Shown here piece by piece: positions 15,936 through 28,380 of a DNA stretch of 64,000 nt. Both the position numbers and the translations under genes were made by a program. The stretch comes from Mesobacillus subterraneus (GTDB lineage Bacteria; Bacillota; Bacilli; Bacillales; Cytobacillaceae). Numbering within the stretch: the stretch's first letter is position 1; every line of letters starts with the position of its first letter. Location of the stretch: positions 52,256 through 116,255 of the forward strand of contig NZ_JAMBOF010000012.1 of assembly GCF_023715485.1 (NCBI RefSeq). The letters are read 5' to 3'. Under the pieces are notes generated by a model. It worked only from the letters and a program-made list of their open reading frames with translations. It was not told the DNA's origin and ran no database searches.

Positions 15936-17684
15936 TCACCCTCCCTGCTCGACAAGCTCTTCAAGCTGCTGCCTCAAATACATATCCTTGTACCAGCCAT
16001 CCTGTTCCATCAGCTGATCATGTGTGCCTCGTTCAGAAATTCGTCCTCCATCAAGGACGATGATCAGGTCAGCATGGTGGATTGCACTCAAGCGGTGGGC
16101 AGTGATGATTGTTGTCTTATCTTTTCTATTTTCCTTCAAGGCTGATAAAATTTGTTCCTCTGTCTTCGCGTCGACCGCAGACAATGAATCATCGAGAATT
16201 AGAATCTCTGGATTCATCACTAATGCACGAGCAATCGAAATACGCTGCTTCTGGCCGCCCGAAAGTGAAACACCCCTCTCGCCAACTATCGTTTGATAAC
16301 CTTCTGTAAATTCAAGGATATCATCATGGATGTTTGCGATTTTAGCAGCTTCAAATATTACATCTTTTCCAACGTTCGGATTTGCGAACGCAATATTGTC
16401 ATGTACAGTTGCCGAAAATAGAAAATGATCCTGAGGCACATACCCGATTGCCTCTCTTAATCTTTCCATTTTATAATCTTGAATATTCTTGCCGCCAACG
16501 CTGATGCTTCCGTCTGTCAAGTCGAATTCACGAATGAGCAATTTAAGCAAAGTGGTCTTCCCGGCCCCTGTTTTACCAACGATACCTAGCGTCTGACCCT
16601 TGCCAAGCTCGAAATCTATCTTTTTTAAAATTGGTTCCTGGTCATTTGGATAAGTAAATGAGTGTATATTGTAGGCAATGCTTCCATAAGGAATGATGTC
16701 CAGGGCATCCGGTTTGTCCTGAATGTCTATTTTTTCATCAAGCAAAGCCGATACACGATCATACGAAGCCCGGCCGCGTTCGACGATATTGAAAAACCAG
16801 CCGAAAGCAAGCATCGGCCAAATCAAAAGTCCTAAATAGGAAGTGAATGAGACAAGCTGCCCAATCGTCAATTCTCCATTCAAAACATACTTGGCCCCGA
16901 ATGCGATCGATAAGAAGAATGAGATACCCACTATGATTGAGATGGTTGGATCAAATAACGCATCTACCCTTGCAACCGAAATGTTCTTTTTCACAACATC
17001 TTCAGATTGCCTGCGGAAATCCTCAATGTCTTCTTTTTCCTGGCCGAAGGTTTTTATCACCTTAATTCCTGTGATGCTTTCCTGTGTCTTGTCGTTCAGG
17101 TCCGAAAAGGCTTCCTGGGCTTTATGGAATCTCTTGTGCAGCATCGTTCCATACCAGCTGGTCAGCACTGCCATAAGTGGCATTGGTATCAACGCAATCA
17201 GCGTCAGTTTCCAGCTGATGGTCGCTGCCATCGCGAGGATCACGAATCCTCCCGTTGAAAGTGAATCAACAAATGTTAGCACTCCTGCTCCCGCTGTCTG
17301 CTGGATTGCCGACAGATCATTGGTGGCATGAGCCATCAAGTCACCAGTCCTTCTCTTCTGGTAAAAGGACTGCGACATACTCGTAAAGTGGGCATAAAGC
17401 CTGTTCCTTAATAATCGTGACAACTTTACTGCTGAACCGAATATCATGATCCGCCAATAATAACGCAGTGAATACATGGCCAATCCAGATGCAGCAAGTA
17501 CAACAATCCACTTCCCAAGTTTTCCGGCAGTAAGAGTGCCGTTTGTAATTTCATCTACGACAATCCCTATCACTCTTGGCGGAACAAGCTGAAGCAAAGC
17601 CACGAACAATAACAGGAAAACCCCTGTCAGATAAGCCCTCTTCTCAGCTTTAAAATACCACATCAAATCCTTGAATACGCTCAT
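15936..17684 (-). CDS. Heterodimeric ABC exporter subunit, degenerate-site partner (BmrC/YheI-like)
   Basis: 582 residues: six membrane helices (ABC type-1 fold), Walker A GKTGAGKTT, canonical signature LSGGQKQR, and Walker B ILILDDSLSAVD, in which the catalytic Glu is Asp. This mirrors BmrC, and the complementary defects in the partner show that the two form one heterodimer. No BmrB-like leader ORF is obvious upstream; the next feature is the divergent xpt riboswitch region. Confidence 0.86.
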   Translation of the reverse strand: MSVFKDLMWYFKAEKRAYLTGVFLLLFVALLQLVPPRVIGIVVDEITNGTLTAGKLGKWIVVLAASGLAMYSLRYYWRIMIFGSAVKLSRLLRNRLYAHFTSMSQSFYQKRRTGDLMAHATNDLSAIQQTAGAGVLTFVDSLSTGGFVILAMAATISWKLTLIALIPMPLMAVLTSWYGTMLHKRFHKAQEAFSDLNDKTQESITGIKVIKTFGQEKEDIEDFRRQSEDVVKKNISVARVDALFDPTISIIVGISFFLSIAFGAKYVLNGELTIGQLVSFTSYLGLLIWPMLAFGWFFNIVERGRASYDRVSALLDEKIDIQDKPDALDIIPYGSIAYNIHSFTYPNDQEPILKKIDFELGKGQTLGIVGKTGAGKTTLLKLLIREFDLTDGSISVGGKNIQDYKMERLREAIGYVPQDHFLFSATVHDNIAFANPNVGKDVIFEAAKIANIHDDILEFTEGYQTIVGERGVSLSGGQKQRISIARALVMNPEILILDDSLSAVDAKTEEQILSALKENRKDKTTIITAHRLSAIHHADLIIVLDGGRISERGTHDQLMEQDGWYKDMYLRQQLEELVEQGG

Positions 17685-17842
17685 ATGTATTTCCCCCAGA
17701 CCCCTTAAATGCTTAAATAGTTTATCAAATATTTGTAAAATGGGGAAGATTTTTTCTTTTGCAAACTGAAATTTCTATATAGTCAGTTCACGAATATTTA
17801 ATTCACGCAAAATCTTTTTGTTCGGTTTTTTGTGTTATTTTG

Positions 17843-17870
17843 TTGAATAATTTACATAGAGTGTTATAAT
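17843..17870 (+). promoter_or_regulatory. Promoter of xpt-pbuX
   Basis: TTGAAT and TATAAT with a 16-nt spacer, ending about 20 nt before the guanine aptamer. Confidence 0.65.
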
Positions 17871-17888
17871 TGCAATAAATTAAATACC

Positions 17889-20013
<2,125 letters not shown>

Positions 20014-20045
20014 CTAAACTTCAGGTTTTGAAAATAGACATTATA

Positions 20046-20083
20046 CAAAAAAATGACGTGTGACTGTTCACACGTCATTTTTT
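20046..20083. terminator. Bidirectional terminator between pbuX and mccB
   Basis: Perfect 13-bp stem AAATGACGTGTGA / TCACACGTCATTT with a 4-nt loop, flanked by A-rich and T-rich runs, so it can serve both convergent operons. Confidence 0.9.
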
Positions 20084-20114
20084 ATAACTGCATTATCGGC
20101 ATTTGTTTTAACTT

Positions 20115-21248
<1,134 letters not shown>

Positions 21249-22172
21249 TCAAATTCCCCCTTCGTAGATTTTTTTGCTTAAGTAACGCTCGCTTCCATCT
21301 GGAAACACTGTCACGATGTTTGTGCCAGGAGGGGCTTTATGAGCTTCTATCAATGCTGCGTGAAGAGCTGCGCCAGAAGAGCTTGCAGCAAGAATGCCCT
21401 CTTTGGCCGCGAGTTCTTTCACGCGTTCAAATGCATCCTGATCGAAAATTGTATGAATCTCATCAAAATAGTTAGAGTCCATATAATCCGGGAGAAATTC
21501 CATCCCGATCCCTTCTGTTTTATGTGGAACAGACTGTCCTCCATTAAGAATCGAGCCCTCCGGTTCCACAATAACAGTCTTGATCATAGGATTTTTTTCT
21601 TTTAAAAACCTTGCTGTCCCCATGAATGTGCCGCCAGTACCTGCACCGGCTACAAAAATATCAATCTCACCTTTTAGGTCTTTCCATATTTCAGGGCCAA
21701 GCGTTTTATAGTAGGTTTCCGGGTTCACTGGATTGGAAAATTGCGAAGGAGAATACGAACCAGGAATCTCTTTCAGCAGCCGTTCAGTTGTGCGGATGGC
21801 CCCTTCGATTCCTTCAGCAGTTGGTGTATGGACAATTCTTGCTCCCAGGGCCTTCATGATTTCCTGTTTTTCAATGCTGAATTTTTCAGGAACTACAAAA
21901 ACAACATTAATATTCCTGTTGATGGCTGCTAGCGCAAGGCCAATCCCCGTATTGCCAGCTGTAGGCTCAATGATTGTCCCGCCTGCAGATAATTTACCTG
22001 TACGAAAAGCCTCATTGATCATTTCCTGTCCCAGGCGGTCCTTAATACTGCCGCCCGGGTTCAGGTATTCCAATTTTGCAAATAAACGGACATGGTTTGG
22101 CAGCTGAAATTGAGTAAGCTCAATCATAGGTGTATGTCCAACAATTTCATGTATACTGCGGTAAACCGTCAT
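21249..22172 (-). CDS. mccA: Cystathionine beta-synthase, short bacterial form (MccA)
   Basis: 307 residues of the cysteine synthase/CBS fold. The PLP lysine is K44 in NPGGSIKDR, the substrate loop is EPTAGNTGIG, and the phosphate-binding loop is AGTGGTFMG. No CBS regulatory domain. In B. subtilis MccA joins homocysteine and O-acetylserine (or serine) to cystathionine. It directly abuts mccB and follows luxS by 14 nt. Confidence 0.92.
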   Translation of the reverse strand: MTVYRSIHEIVGHTPMIELTQFQLPNHVRLFAKLEYLNPGGSIKDRLGQEMINEAFRTGKLSAGGTIIEPTAGNTGIGLALAAINRNINVVFVVPEKFSIEKQEIMKALGARIVHTPTAEGIEGAIRTTERLLKEIPGSYSPSQFSNPVNPETYYKTLGPEIWKDLKGEIDIFVAGAGTGGTFMGTARFLKEKNPMIKTVIVEPEGSILNGGQSVPHKTEGIGMEFLPDYMDSNYFDEIHTIFDQDAFERVKELAAKEGILAASSSGAALHAALIEAHKAPPGTNIVTVFPDGSERYLSKKIYEGGI

Positions 22173-22186
22173 GACTAAAACTCTCC

Positions 22187-22654
22187 TTATTCAGCAAACA
22201 CCTGGCGCCATTCATCTTTCTTCGCCAGCATTTTAGCTGCAATTTCTTTTGCACCATCAAGGCTGTGACTTGCCGCCCAGCCGCATTGGATTTCATTGCA
22301 TGCCGGCACTTCATCGGCCTGAAGCACATCATTCAGTGTTTTTTCCAATACCTCGAGAATATTGTCATAGTCGTCATGGTTAATGACGGCAAGATAAAAG
22401 CCAGTCTGGCAGCCCATAGGACTGATATCAACCACAGTGTCATGGTGATTGCGGATGTTTTCAGCCATTAGATGCTCAAGTGAATGCAGCCCCGGCATTT
22501 TCATATGCTCCTTGTTCGGCTGGCAGAAGCGGATATCATACTTATGAATAACATCGCCATTTGCCCCTTGAGTAGTACCCGCTAATCGTACATATGGTGC
22601 AGCTACCTTCGTATGATCCAGATTAAAGCTTTCAACATTCATTTTTTTAACCAT
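22187..22654 (-). CDS. luxS: S-ribosylhomocysteine lyase LuxS
   Basis: 155 residues with the metal ligands H57 and H61 (HSLEHLMAE) and C124 (QCGWAASH), and the catalytic Cys in MGCQTGFYL. LuxS splits S-ribosylhomocysteine into homocysteine and DPD, the precursor of autoinducer-2. Here it lies between mtnN, which makes its substrate, and mccA, which uses its product. ATG 22654 follows GAGGAG by 11 nt; an in-frame ATG at 22642 is possible. Confidence 0.95.
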   Translation of the reverse strand: MVKKMNVESFNLDHTKVAAPYVRLAGTTQGANGDVIHKYDIRFCQPNKEHMKMPGLHSLEHLMAENIRNHHDTVVDISPMGCQTGFYLAVINHDDYDNILEVLEKTLNDVLQADEVPACNEIQCGWAASHSLDGAKEIAAKMLAKKDEWRQVFAE

Positions 22655-22656
22655 TA

Positions 22657-23352
22657 CTACTTCAGCTCCTCTAACATTAGTAAAATTAATTCAGCGGAAT
22701 TTTTTGCAGCCGTCACCAAGAACTCGTCAAATGACAAATTAGAATCCTTCCCTGCTATATCAGATAATGACCTGATGATTACAAAAGGAACTTCAAACTG
22801 GTACGCTACCTGAGCAATCGCTGCCGCTTCCATTTCCGCTGCATATAAATCTGGTAGCTTAGACCTGATGAACTCCACCCTCTCTGGATCATTCATAAAG
22901 GAATCGCCTGACGCAATCAAGCCTTGCACAACCTGGATGCCATCAATTTTTCCAGCACTTTTTACAGCTGCGCTGACAAGCTTTTCATCCGGGGCAAAAT
23001 AAGCAGGCATTCTTGGAACCTGACCATACTCATAGCCGAAAATTGTTACATCAACATCATGATGCCTGACTTCGGATGAAATGACGACATCACCGACATT
23101 CAGGTCTTTATGGAAGCCACCAGCGGAACCTGTATTTATGATCACATCAGGATGGAATTTCTCGATCATTAAAGCTGTACCTAATGCAGCATTCACTTTT
23201 CCGATTCCTGACTTCAGCAGCACAACTTCTAAACTATCAATCTTGCCTTTATAAAATTCACTTCCCGCAAGATTCGTATCTTCTCTGCCATCCAGCTTGC
23301 TGCGCAGTAAATCAACTTCTTCATCCATTGCTCCGATAATTCCAATCCTCAT
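22657..23352 (-). CDS. mtnN: 5'-methylthioadenosine/S-adenosylhomocysteine nucleosidase
   Basis: 231 residues from ATG 23352, 8 nt after GGAGAG; a longer frame to 23379 overlaps yrrT without a good site. Phosphorylase-like fold with [13 protein letters not shown] at the start, TGSAGGF, the substrate Glu in [11 protein letters not shown] and the catalytic Asp in RSLSDIAG. It removes adenine from SAH and MTA. It ends 2 nt before luxS. Confidence 0.95.
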   Translation of the reverse strand: MRIGIIGAMDEEVDLLRSKLDGREDTNLAGSEFYKGKIDSLEVVLLKSGIGKVNAALGTALMIEKFHPDVIINTGSAGGFHKDLNVGDVVISSEVRHHDVDVTIFGYEYGQVPRMPAYFAPDEKLVSAAVKSAGKIDGIQVVQGLIASGDSFMNDPERVEFIRSKLPDLYAAEMEAAAIAQVAYQFEVPFVIIRSLSDIAGKDSNLSFDEFLVTAAKNSAELILLMLEELK

Positions 23353-23375
23353 CGCTAAAACTCTCCAATCCTGTC

Positions 23376-24023
23376 TCAATTTTTGTTTACTTTAACAGCT
23401 TCCATCAGCCAAACATAGGAATTCATTTTTTCAAAAGTAACCTGGAACCCATTTTTCTCGAAAAGTTTTTCCAAAACCTCAAGAGTCGTGTAATACTCTG
23501 TTTGCAAATCTGACAGCAGGTTAGCAAAACCCTTATCTTTAACAATCCGATGCCTTTCTTGCCGATCCAGATCATTCACATAAGCAGTGTCAGCAAAAAT
23601 AATCTTTCCGTTGTCATCTAATAGTTTGCTATACAGATTGATTGCCCAATCCTTTTCTTCATCTGTTAAATGGTGAAAAGCGTAGGTGCTGACAATCGAA
23701 TCCACTTTTCCAGGCAGCACTGGGAAGTTGATGAAGTCTCCATCATATAATTGCAGATCCATAAACCGAGCTTTCGTTTTTTTCCTCATTGCTTTAGAAG
23801 GCTCAATCCCATACACTACTCTTCCCAAAGCGATTAGCTTTTCTGTAAGATTACCTGTTCCTACTCCAAACTCCAGGACTGTTCCCTTTGCCTTTGATGC
23901 CACTGTTTGTAATATTTTATCATAATGTTCAAACACTTCTTTATATTCTGCATCCTGGCCAGAAACAGTTTCTTCATAAAACTCAGCCCAGTCATCAAAT
24001 AAAGGGATAAATTCTCTGCCCAT
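23376..24023 (-). CDS. yrrT: YrrT-like SAM-dependent methyltransferase
   Basis: 215 residues from ATG 24023, 6 nt after GGAGTG. The SAM-binding motif is [15 protein letters not shown] at about residues 49-63, with the acidic GIEPSKAM after strand 2 and [14 protein letters not shown] further on. In B. subtilis yrrT is the first gene of the yrrT-mtnN-mccA-mccB operon and the protein is annotated as a methyltransferase of unknown substrate. Same position here. Confidence 0.9.
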   Translation of the reverse strand: MGREFIPLFDDWAEFYEETVSGQDAEYKEVFEHYDKILQTVASKAKGTVLEFGVGTGNLTEKLIALGRVVYGIEPSKAMRKKTKARFMDLQLYDGDFINFPVLPGKVDSIVSTYAFHHLTDEEKDWAINLYSKLLDDNGKIIFADTAYVNDLDRQERHRIVKDKGFANLLSDLQTEYYTTLEVLEKLFEKNGFQVTFEKMNSYVWLMEAVKVNKN

Positions 24024-24091
24024 AAATTTCACTCCGTTTTAATTTATATAATTCCTATAAGTATACTATGAATTAAATTATTATAGGTCAC

Positions 24092-24120
24092 ATAATAGCA
24101 CACAAACATTTAGGAATCAA
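24092..24120 (-). promoter_or_regulatory. Candidate promoter of the yrrT operon
   Basis: Minus strand TTGATT (24120-24115) and TATTAT (24097-24092), 17-nt spacer. Downstream, before yrrT, the AT-rich dyad-like stretch containing TATAGGAATTATA (about 24047-24059) could be an operator. CymR, which represses this operon in B. subtilis, binds sites that include GGAATT, but that match is weak evidence. Confidence 0.45.
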
Positions 24121-24273
24121 TTAATCATTCTTTAAACGGGATTTGAACTTAAATGAAATCAGGTGAAGAAAAACTTCTTACGGTGCAAATGGAAAATTAA
24201 TTTAGATTTAGCTAAGGAATCCAACGTGGCAATGGTGTATACTACCATTAGACAGAGTTTTCAGGGGGAAAAA

Positions 24274-24630
24274 ATGGAGAAAAGAATTCTAATTGCTGAA
24301 GACGAAATTAGGATTAGCAACTTATTAAAATTATATTTGGAACGGGAAGCTTTCTTAGTTGATGTCGTTGATAATGGCGATGAAGCCTGTGAAAAAGCAT
24401 TGGAAGGATCCTATGATGTAATTATTCTGGATATCCTGATGCCAGGCAAGGATGGTTTCGCGGTTTTACAAGAAATCAGGAAAACAAAAGAAACACCTGT
24501 CATTATGCTCTCCGCCAAAGGCGAGGAACAGGATTTACAACGAGGACAAGATTTAGGGGCTAACGAATACATACTGAAGCCTTTCAGTCCCCGTGATGTC
24601 GTCTCAAAAATAACGGGTCTATTGAGATAG
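24274..24630 (+). CDS. Stand-alone response regulator receiver domain
   Basis: 118 residues from ATG 24274 (AGGGGGAAAA upstream), although the frame extends further back. The receiver is complete: ILIAEDEIRIS, the phosphoacceptor in VIILDILMPGKDG, MLSAKGEE, and the Lys in ILKPFSPRD. The sequence resembles OmpR-type receivers, but there is no DNA-binding domain before the stop and no kinase nearby. It may be a phosphorelay or protein-interaction module, or the survivor of a larger regulator. Confidence 0.85.
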   Translation: MEKRILIAEDEIRISNLLKLYLEREAFLVDVVDNGDEACEKALEGSYDVIILDILMPGKDGFAVLQEIRKTKETPVIMLSAKGEEQDLQRGQDLGANEYILKPFSPRDVVSKITGLLR

Positions 24631-24644
24631 CTGAACAATAATTT

Positions 24645-24685
24645 TACAGCAAAAAGGCTTGGCTCTGGGGCCAAGCCTTTTTCGT
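24645..24685. terminator. Bidirectional terminator, receiver gene / MFS gene
   Basis: Perfect 13-bp stem AAAAAGGCTTGGC / GCCAAGCCTTTTT with a 6-nt loop. Confidence 0.92.
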
Positions 24686-24739
24686 ATTCATCAATCTGGG
24701 GATGTTCGCCGATTCTTCATTCGTTGGTAAAAATACCTT

Positions 24740-26038
24740 TTAATGATTTTTTTTCGACCAAATAACGAATGGAATAAGCACAAGTGAAAGAATACCCCCA
24801 GCAAGTGAAAGGAATGCATAGCTTGAATTGGCTACGACCATACCTGAGAGCATCCCGCCTGATGCTCCTGATAAGGCTACCATTACATCGATTGAGCCTT
24901 GCATCTTTGCACGGTTGGTCGGATTGGTCGCATCAACGAGCAGTGCCGTTCCGCTAATCAATCCAAAGTTCCAGCCAAGGCCGAGCAGGATGAGAGCAAG
25001 TGAAATCCATAGCATGGAGTCGCCAGGCGCAACAGCGGCCACAATACCCGATACAAGCAAAGTTACTCCTGAGGCGATTGCCATCACGGGTCTTCCGATT
25101 TTATCAACGAGTACACCTGTCAATAATGATGGGAGATACATCGCGCCGATATGGAATCCAATCACCATTCCCACCGCACTCAACCCATGTCCATGATGGC
25201 CCATATGCACGGGTGTCATAGTCATGATTGCCACCATCACCATTTGGGTCAGCACCATGACAAGAGCCGCCACCCCGATTCCTCGCTTATCAGTCGTGAA
25301 TTCCTCTTCAATGAACTCGGTGTTGCCGGCATTCGCTTTTCGCTCGGCCAATGCAATCGCTCTTGCGACAACAAAAGGATCTGGTCGCAGAAAGAATAAA
25401 AGCACTAATCCTGCAATAATATACGCAGCAGCTGCAAGAATGAATGGTCCCGATAAAGCAGGAACTCCGACTGACAAAGCAAATCCACCCATGACTTCTA
25501 CAAGGTTGGGGCCAGCGACCGCACCAAATGTAGTCGATACCATCGCAATACTTACAGCCGTTGCACGCTGTTTGGCATTGGCTAAATCAGTGCCTGCATA
25601 TCGAGCCTGCAAGTTTGTCGCACTTCCTGCACCATAGATCAGTAAGGAAGCAAAAAGAAGGTAATAATTATTCGTTACAGCCGCAATGATGACTCCTATA
25701 GCACCGATGCCCCCAGCTAAAAATCCGGAAGCCAGTCCCGCCCGCCGTCCGAAACGCTGCGAAAGCCGTCCAACCACCAGCGCAGCCCCAGCTGAACCAA
25801 GCGTGAACAGTGCCGTTGGAAGCCCGGCAACACTATCGGTACCAAGCATGTCTTTTGCGAGCAAAGCCCCTACCGTGATTCCAGCAGCAAGACCCGCACC
25901 TCCAAAAATCTGCGAAAGAACTACAATTAACAATGTCTTTTTATATAGTACTTTTTGCTTTTCAGGTGATTCTATGTAACTCTGCAGCCAGGCTGGCTGG
26001 TTTTCTAAAGCCTCTGCATCTTCAGTCTTATGAGACAT
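24740..26038 (-). CDS. MFS transporter, probable drug or metabolite exporter
   Basis: 432 residues, 12 predicted membrane helices. The loop 2-3 motif is present as GRLSQRFGRRAGLASG and repeated in the second half as GVLVDKIGRPVMAIAS. A Met/His-rich stretch (MTPVHMGHHGHGLSAVG) lies at the start of the second half, between helices 7 and 8. The N-terminus has about 35 soluble residues. Substrate not predictable. Monocistronic. Confidence 0.85.
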   Translation of the reverse strand: MSHKTEDAEALENQPAWLQSYIESPEKQKVLYKKTLLIVVLSQIFGGAGLAAGITVGALLAKDMLGTDSVAGLPTALFTLGSAGAALVVGRLSQRFGRRAGLASGFLAGGIGAIGVIIAAVTNNYYLLFASLLIYGAGSATNLQARYAGTDLANAKQRATAVSIAMVSTTFGAVAGPNLVEVMGGFALSVGVPALSGPFILAAAAYIIAGLVLLFFLRPDPFVVARAIALAERKANAGNTEFIEEEFTTDKRGIGVAALVMVLTQMVMVAIMTMTPVHMGHHGHGLSAVGMVIGFHIGAMYLPSLLTGVLVDKIGRPVMAIASGVTLLVSGIVAAVAPGDSMLWISLALILLGLGWNFGLISGTALLVDATNPTNRAKMQGSIDVMVALSGASGGMLSGMVVANSSYAFLSLAGGILSLVLIPFVIWSKKNH

Positions 26039-26226
26039 AACTCCGCCCCCTAATATACCCTATGGTATTTCTATTTTTCACCATGATGCTCCTCCGTATG
26101 AATTCATTCTGGATAATCAGATAATACCACAATAGGTATGGTTTGGATATGACCCATCAGCATAAAGAAACGTCAGTCAGCTTAAAATAAAATCCATTGA
26201 TTTAATATGATGATCAGGATGGAGAA

Positions 26227-26601
26227 TTAATAATTTTCGAGTTCATGCTCTAAATCTCTTGTTATTATTTCAATATCGACAACTGCTGTATCAGACTCAG
26301 TTGGAAATATAGTTGGTCTTATTCCATCAGCCTTCATTCCAGTAAGCCATTTTCCGATGAAATCATCCAAAGCAATTCGTTTTGCTCTAAATCCTTCCCA
26401 TTCAAGTTGAGCACAGCCTTCTGCAAATTCTCTTTTTGGAAAAAATGGAATGAGAGGTTTTCCTAAATCATCCTGCGCCGAAGCCCAACCTTCATTATAC
26501 AATCCCCATACTTCTTCATAATCCACAACTTTTTTTATAAAATATTCATACCGGATTGTTGCCGGTTGCTTAATGACTGCCTCATATTCCTTCTTATTCA
26601 T
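26227..26601 (-). CDS. DUF2750 family protein
   Basis: 124 residues from ATG 26601 (GAGGGGAATTATA upstream). The frame extends to 26700 but overlaps the acetyltransferase gene upstream. Motifs: RYEYFIKKVVDYEEVWGLYN, then WASAQDDLGKPLIPFFPKRE and DFIGKWLTGM, the family pattern. Soluble; function unknown. It follows the acetyltransferase gene by 43 nt in the same direction. Confidence 0.78.
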   Translation of the reverse strand: MNKKEYEAVIKQPATIRYEYFIKKVVDYEEVWGLYNEGWASAQDDLGKPLIPFFPKREFAEGCAQLEWEGFRAKRIALDDFIGKWLTGMKADGIRPTIFPTESDTAVVDIEIITRDLEHELENY

Positions 26602-26644
26602 TATAATTCCCCTCGCCGCCTTACTTTGTTTATCAGTTTTATTA

Positions 26645-27100
26645 TTATCGATGGCCATCCTTTCGTGCCTGGATATATCCATAATACGCACAGGTACCAT
26701 GCTGGGAAAGATCTTTTACCTCAAAACCGCATTTTTCATAAAAGCCAAAATTGTTAGCTGATGTGTGAGCAAACCAATCACCATGCGGAAGCTTTTGAAC
26801 ACATAATTCCACAAGCTTTTGGCCAATACCTTTTCCACGGTATTCCGAAAGGACAACTAGGTCCATAATATTGGCTGCCATGATTTGATCTGATATTACT
26901 CTTACCATACCAACCATATTTTTCTGGTCCCATACCGTGAAAGCCCAAGTCGAATTTTTAAAAATAAGCGAAAATTTCTCCTTTTGCCAATCAGGAGTAT
27001 TTCTTGCCCAGCCTGCATTTTCAAAAAGTTTTTCGACCATATCCGCTGGAACTCCGTCCGTGCCTTCTCTAATTACCAGCCCATTGTAATATTGATACAT
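26645..27100 (-). CDS. GNAT family N-acetyltransferase
   Basis: 151 residues from ATG 27100, 7 nt after AGAGGGG. The acetyl-CoA site is LVVLSEYRGKGIGQKLVEL at about residues 82-100, followed by NNFGFYEKCGFEV. Substrate unknown. Probably co-transcribed with the DUF2750 gene. Confidence 0.88.
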   Translation of the reverse strand: MYQYYNGLVIREGTDGVPADMVEKLFENAGWARNTPDWQKEKFSLIFKNSTWAFTVWDQKNMVGMVRVISDQIMAANIMDLVVLSEYRGKGIGQKLVELCVQKLPHGDWFAHTSANNFGFYEKCGFEVKDLSQHGTCAYYGYIQARKDGHR

Positions 27101-27234
27101 ATCTAATCCCCTCTCTATATACACTTGAACAACTATTCTTCAGATTTCATGAAATATCCTGCCATAGTTTTACATTTACGTTTAGCCGTTTAATATGGTC
27201 TTTGTTTACAAAGCCTATTTTTAGGAGGTGTACA

Positions 27235-27396
27235 ATGGTAAGAATCCACAATCCAGTAGACGGTGATAAAAAGAAGGCAGGTTCAGACGGACAGCTTCAC
27301 GGTGGAACACTGGAAAATGCAGATCAGCTTTTTGATTCCATTTTCAAGCCTGGAGATAAAGGCGAGGCCGATACGAAGTCGAATAAACAAAAATAA
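27235..27396 (+). CDS. Small acidic/basic hydrophilic protein
   Basis: 53 residues from ATG 27235, with TAGGAGGTG 5 nt upstream, one of the best ribosome binding sites in the window. The sequence is almost wholly polar (DGDKKKAGSDGQLHGGTLEN), probably disordered, and has one amphipathic stretch (ADQLFDSIFKPG). It is followed at once by a strong terminator. It could be a small spore-associated or stress protein, but I do not recognise it. Confidence 0.7.
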   Translation: MVRIHNPVDGDKKKAGSDGQLHGGTLENADQLFDSIFKPGDKGEADTKSNKQK

Positions 27397-27419
27397 CGCC
27401 GCCTTGGCGTTATTTTTTT
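27388..27419 (+). terminator. Terminator after the 53-residue ORF
   Basis: 9-bp stem AATAACGCC / GGCGTTATT with a 5-nt loop, then a T run. Confidence 0.9.
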
Positions 27420-27466
27420 AAAAAATCGAGCTAAATTGTCTTACTAAATAGAAATTCCCCAATCTA

Positions 27467-27486
27467 CATTGGCCTTTAACACAGCC
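27467..27486 (+). repeat. Relic of a MITE terminal repeat
   Basis: CATTGGCCTTTAACACAGCC matches the right end of the full element at 35281-35300 (CAATGACCTTTAACACAGCC) in 18 of 20 positions. No matching left end was seen nearby, so it is probably a decayed or solo end. Confidence 0.5.
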
Positions 27487-27534
27487 TTCACAAAAGAAAA
27501 ACACCCAACCGAAAGATTGAGTGCTTGTCCTCTA

Positions 27535-27753
27535 TTATTTTCCTGTCTGCTTGTTCATTGCTGACATCATTTGATTGATTTTCTTCTGGGATGGCTTCAT
27601 ACCCATTTGCATCATCATCATTTTAAGCATTTGTTCGTTGATCGGCGGATTCTTCTTCAGGTAGCTCTCCATGTATTTACGAGCTATGAAAAATCCTAGC
27701 GCTACACCGGCAACGAGTGCCAGAAAGCCCACTAGAATAAACTGCCACAGCAT
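27535..27753 (-). CDS. yneF: YneF, UPF0154 membrane protein
   Basis: 72 residues from ATG 27753 (GAAGGAGGAAG upstream). One N-terminal membrane helix ([20 protein letters not shown]), then the conserved [20 protein letters not shown] and a Met-rich cytoplasmic helix. Widely conserved in Firmicutes; function unknown. Next to sirA, as in B. subtilis. Confidence 0.95.
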   Translation of the reverse strand: MLWQFILVGFLALVAGVALGFFIARKYMESYLKKNPPINEQMLKMMMMQMGMKPSQKKINQMMSAMNKQTGK

Positions 27754-27793
27754 AAAAACTTCCTCCTTCATGTTGTCTAACATACAGTGTACT

Positions 27794-27833
27794 AAACCAA
27801 CAGTTATTATACAATATCTGTTGGTTTTTTTCT
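27794..27833. promoter_or_regulatory. Palindrome in the yneF upstream region
   Basis: Perfect 10-bp inverted repeat AAACCAACAG / CTGTTGGTTT with a 14-nt spacer that contains TATAAT on the minus strand. On the plus strand it is followed by a T run like a terminator, but no plus-strand gene ends here. It may be an operator around the yneF promoter or a terminator for antisense transcription. Confidence 0.4.
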
Positions 27834-27894
27834 CTATTTATCGGTCTTATTTCTTCAATTTTATTCAATATATTCCTCATTGGATAAAACATCA

Positions 27895-27924
27895 CCAAAA
27901 AAGAGTACGTATATCTGTACTCTT
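27895..27924 (-). terminator. Terminator after sirA
   Basis: 8-bp stem AAGAGTAC / GTACTCTT followed by TTTT on the minus strand. Confidence 0.75.
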
Positions 27925-27939
27925 AGTTAAGTTATGAGC

Positions 27940-28380
27940 TTATACATATTTTCGTTCTTTGATCGGTTTTAGCCAGCCGTATTTGGAAGACTGCAGGTCA
28001 ATTGCCAGGAATGACGACTCGCATTTACGTAAAATTTCAAAAAAAACCGTTTCCGCGTCTACATGTCCATGGGATTCAAGCTCCAGCCATCTATCATGGA
28101 CTTTGAGTGAAGCCGAGCTATTTGAATTTTTATTTTCATAAATGTAGGTACCATTTTCTACTATAAATCCTTTTACTTTGGAAAGCTGTTGATGGAGAAG
28201 CTGATGGATCCGCAAGACCGGAATTGGTTTCGTTACGAACCCTACTTGCTTTGCGATGATTGATTTTAACTCGCCGTTTGCTTGACTATATTCCATAAAT
28301 AACTGATAAAACATCCGTTCTCTTCCGAAATAATGGGAGGCAAATTCATCTTCAATTAAATATAGCTGGTAGGATCTCAA
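27940..28380 (-). CDS. sirA: SirA (YneE), sporulation inhibitor of DNA replication
   Basis: 146 residues from a TTG at 28380, 6 nt after GAGGAGGGG. The N-terminal YLIEDEFASHYFGRERMFYQ is the family signature. In B. subtilis SirA is made under Spo0A control, binds DnaA domain I and blocks replication initiation in sporulating cells. It sits next to yneF but is separated from tkt by about 7 kb of other genes here, whereas in B. subtilis these are close neighbours. Confidence 0.92.
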   Translation of the reverse strand: MRSYQLYLIEDEFASHYFGRERMFYQLFMEYSQANGELKSIIAKQVGFVTKPIPVLRIHQLLHQQLSKVKGFIVENGTYIYENKNSNSSASLKVHDRWLELESHGHVDAETVFFEILRKCESSFLAIDLQSSKYGWLKPIKERKYV

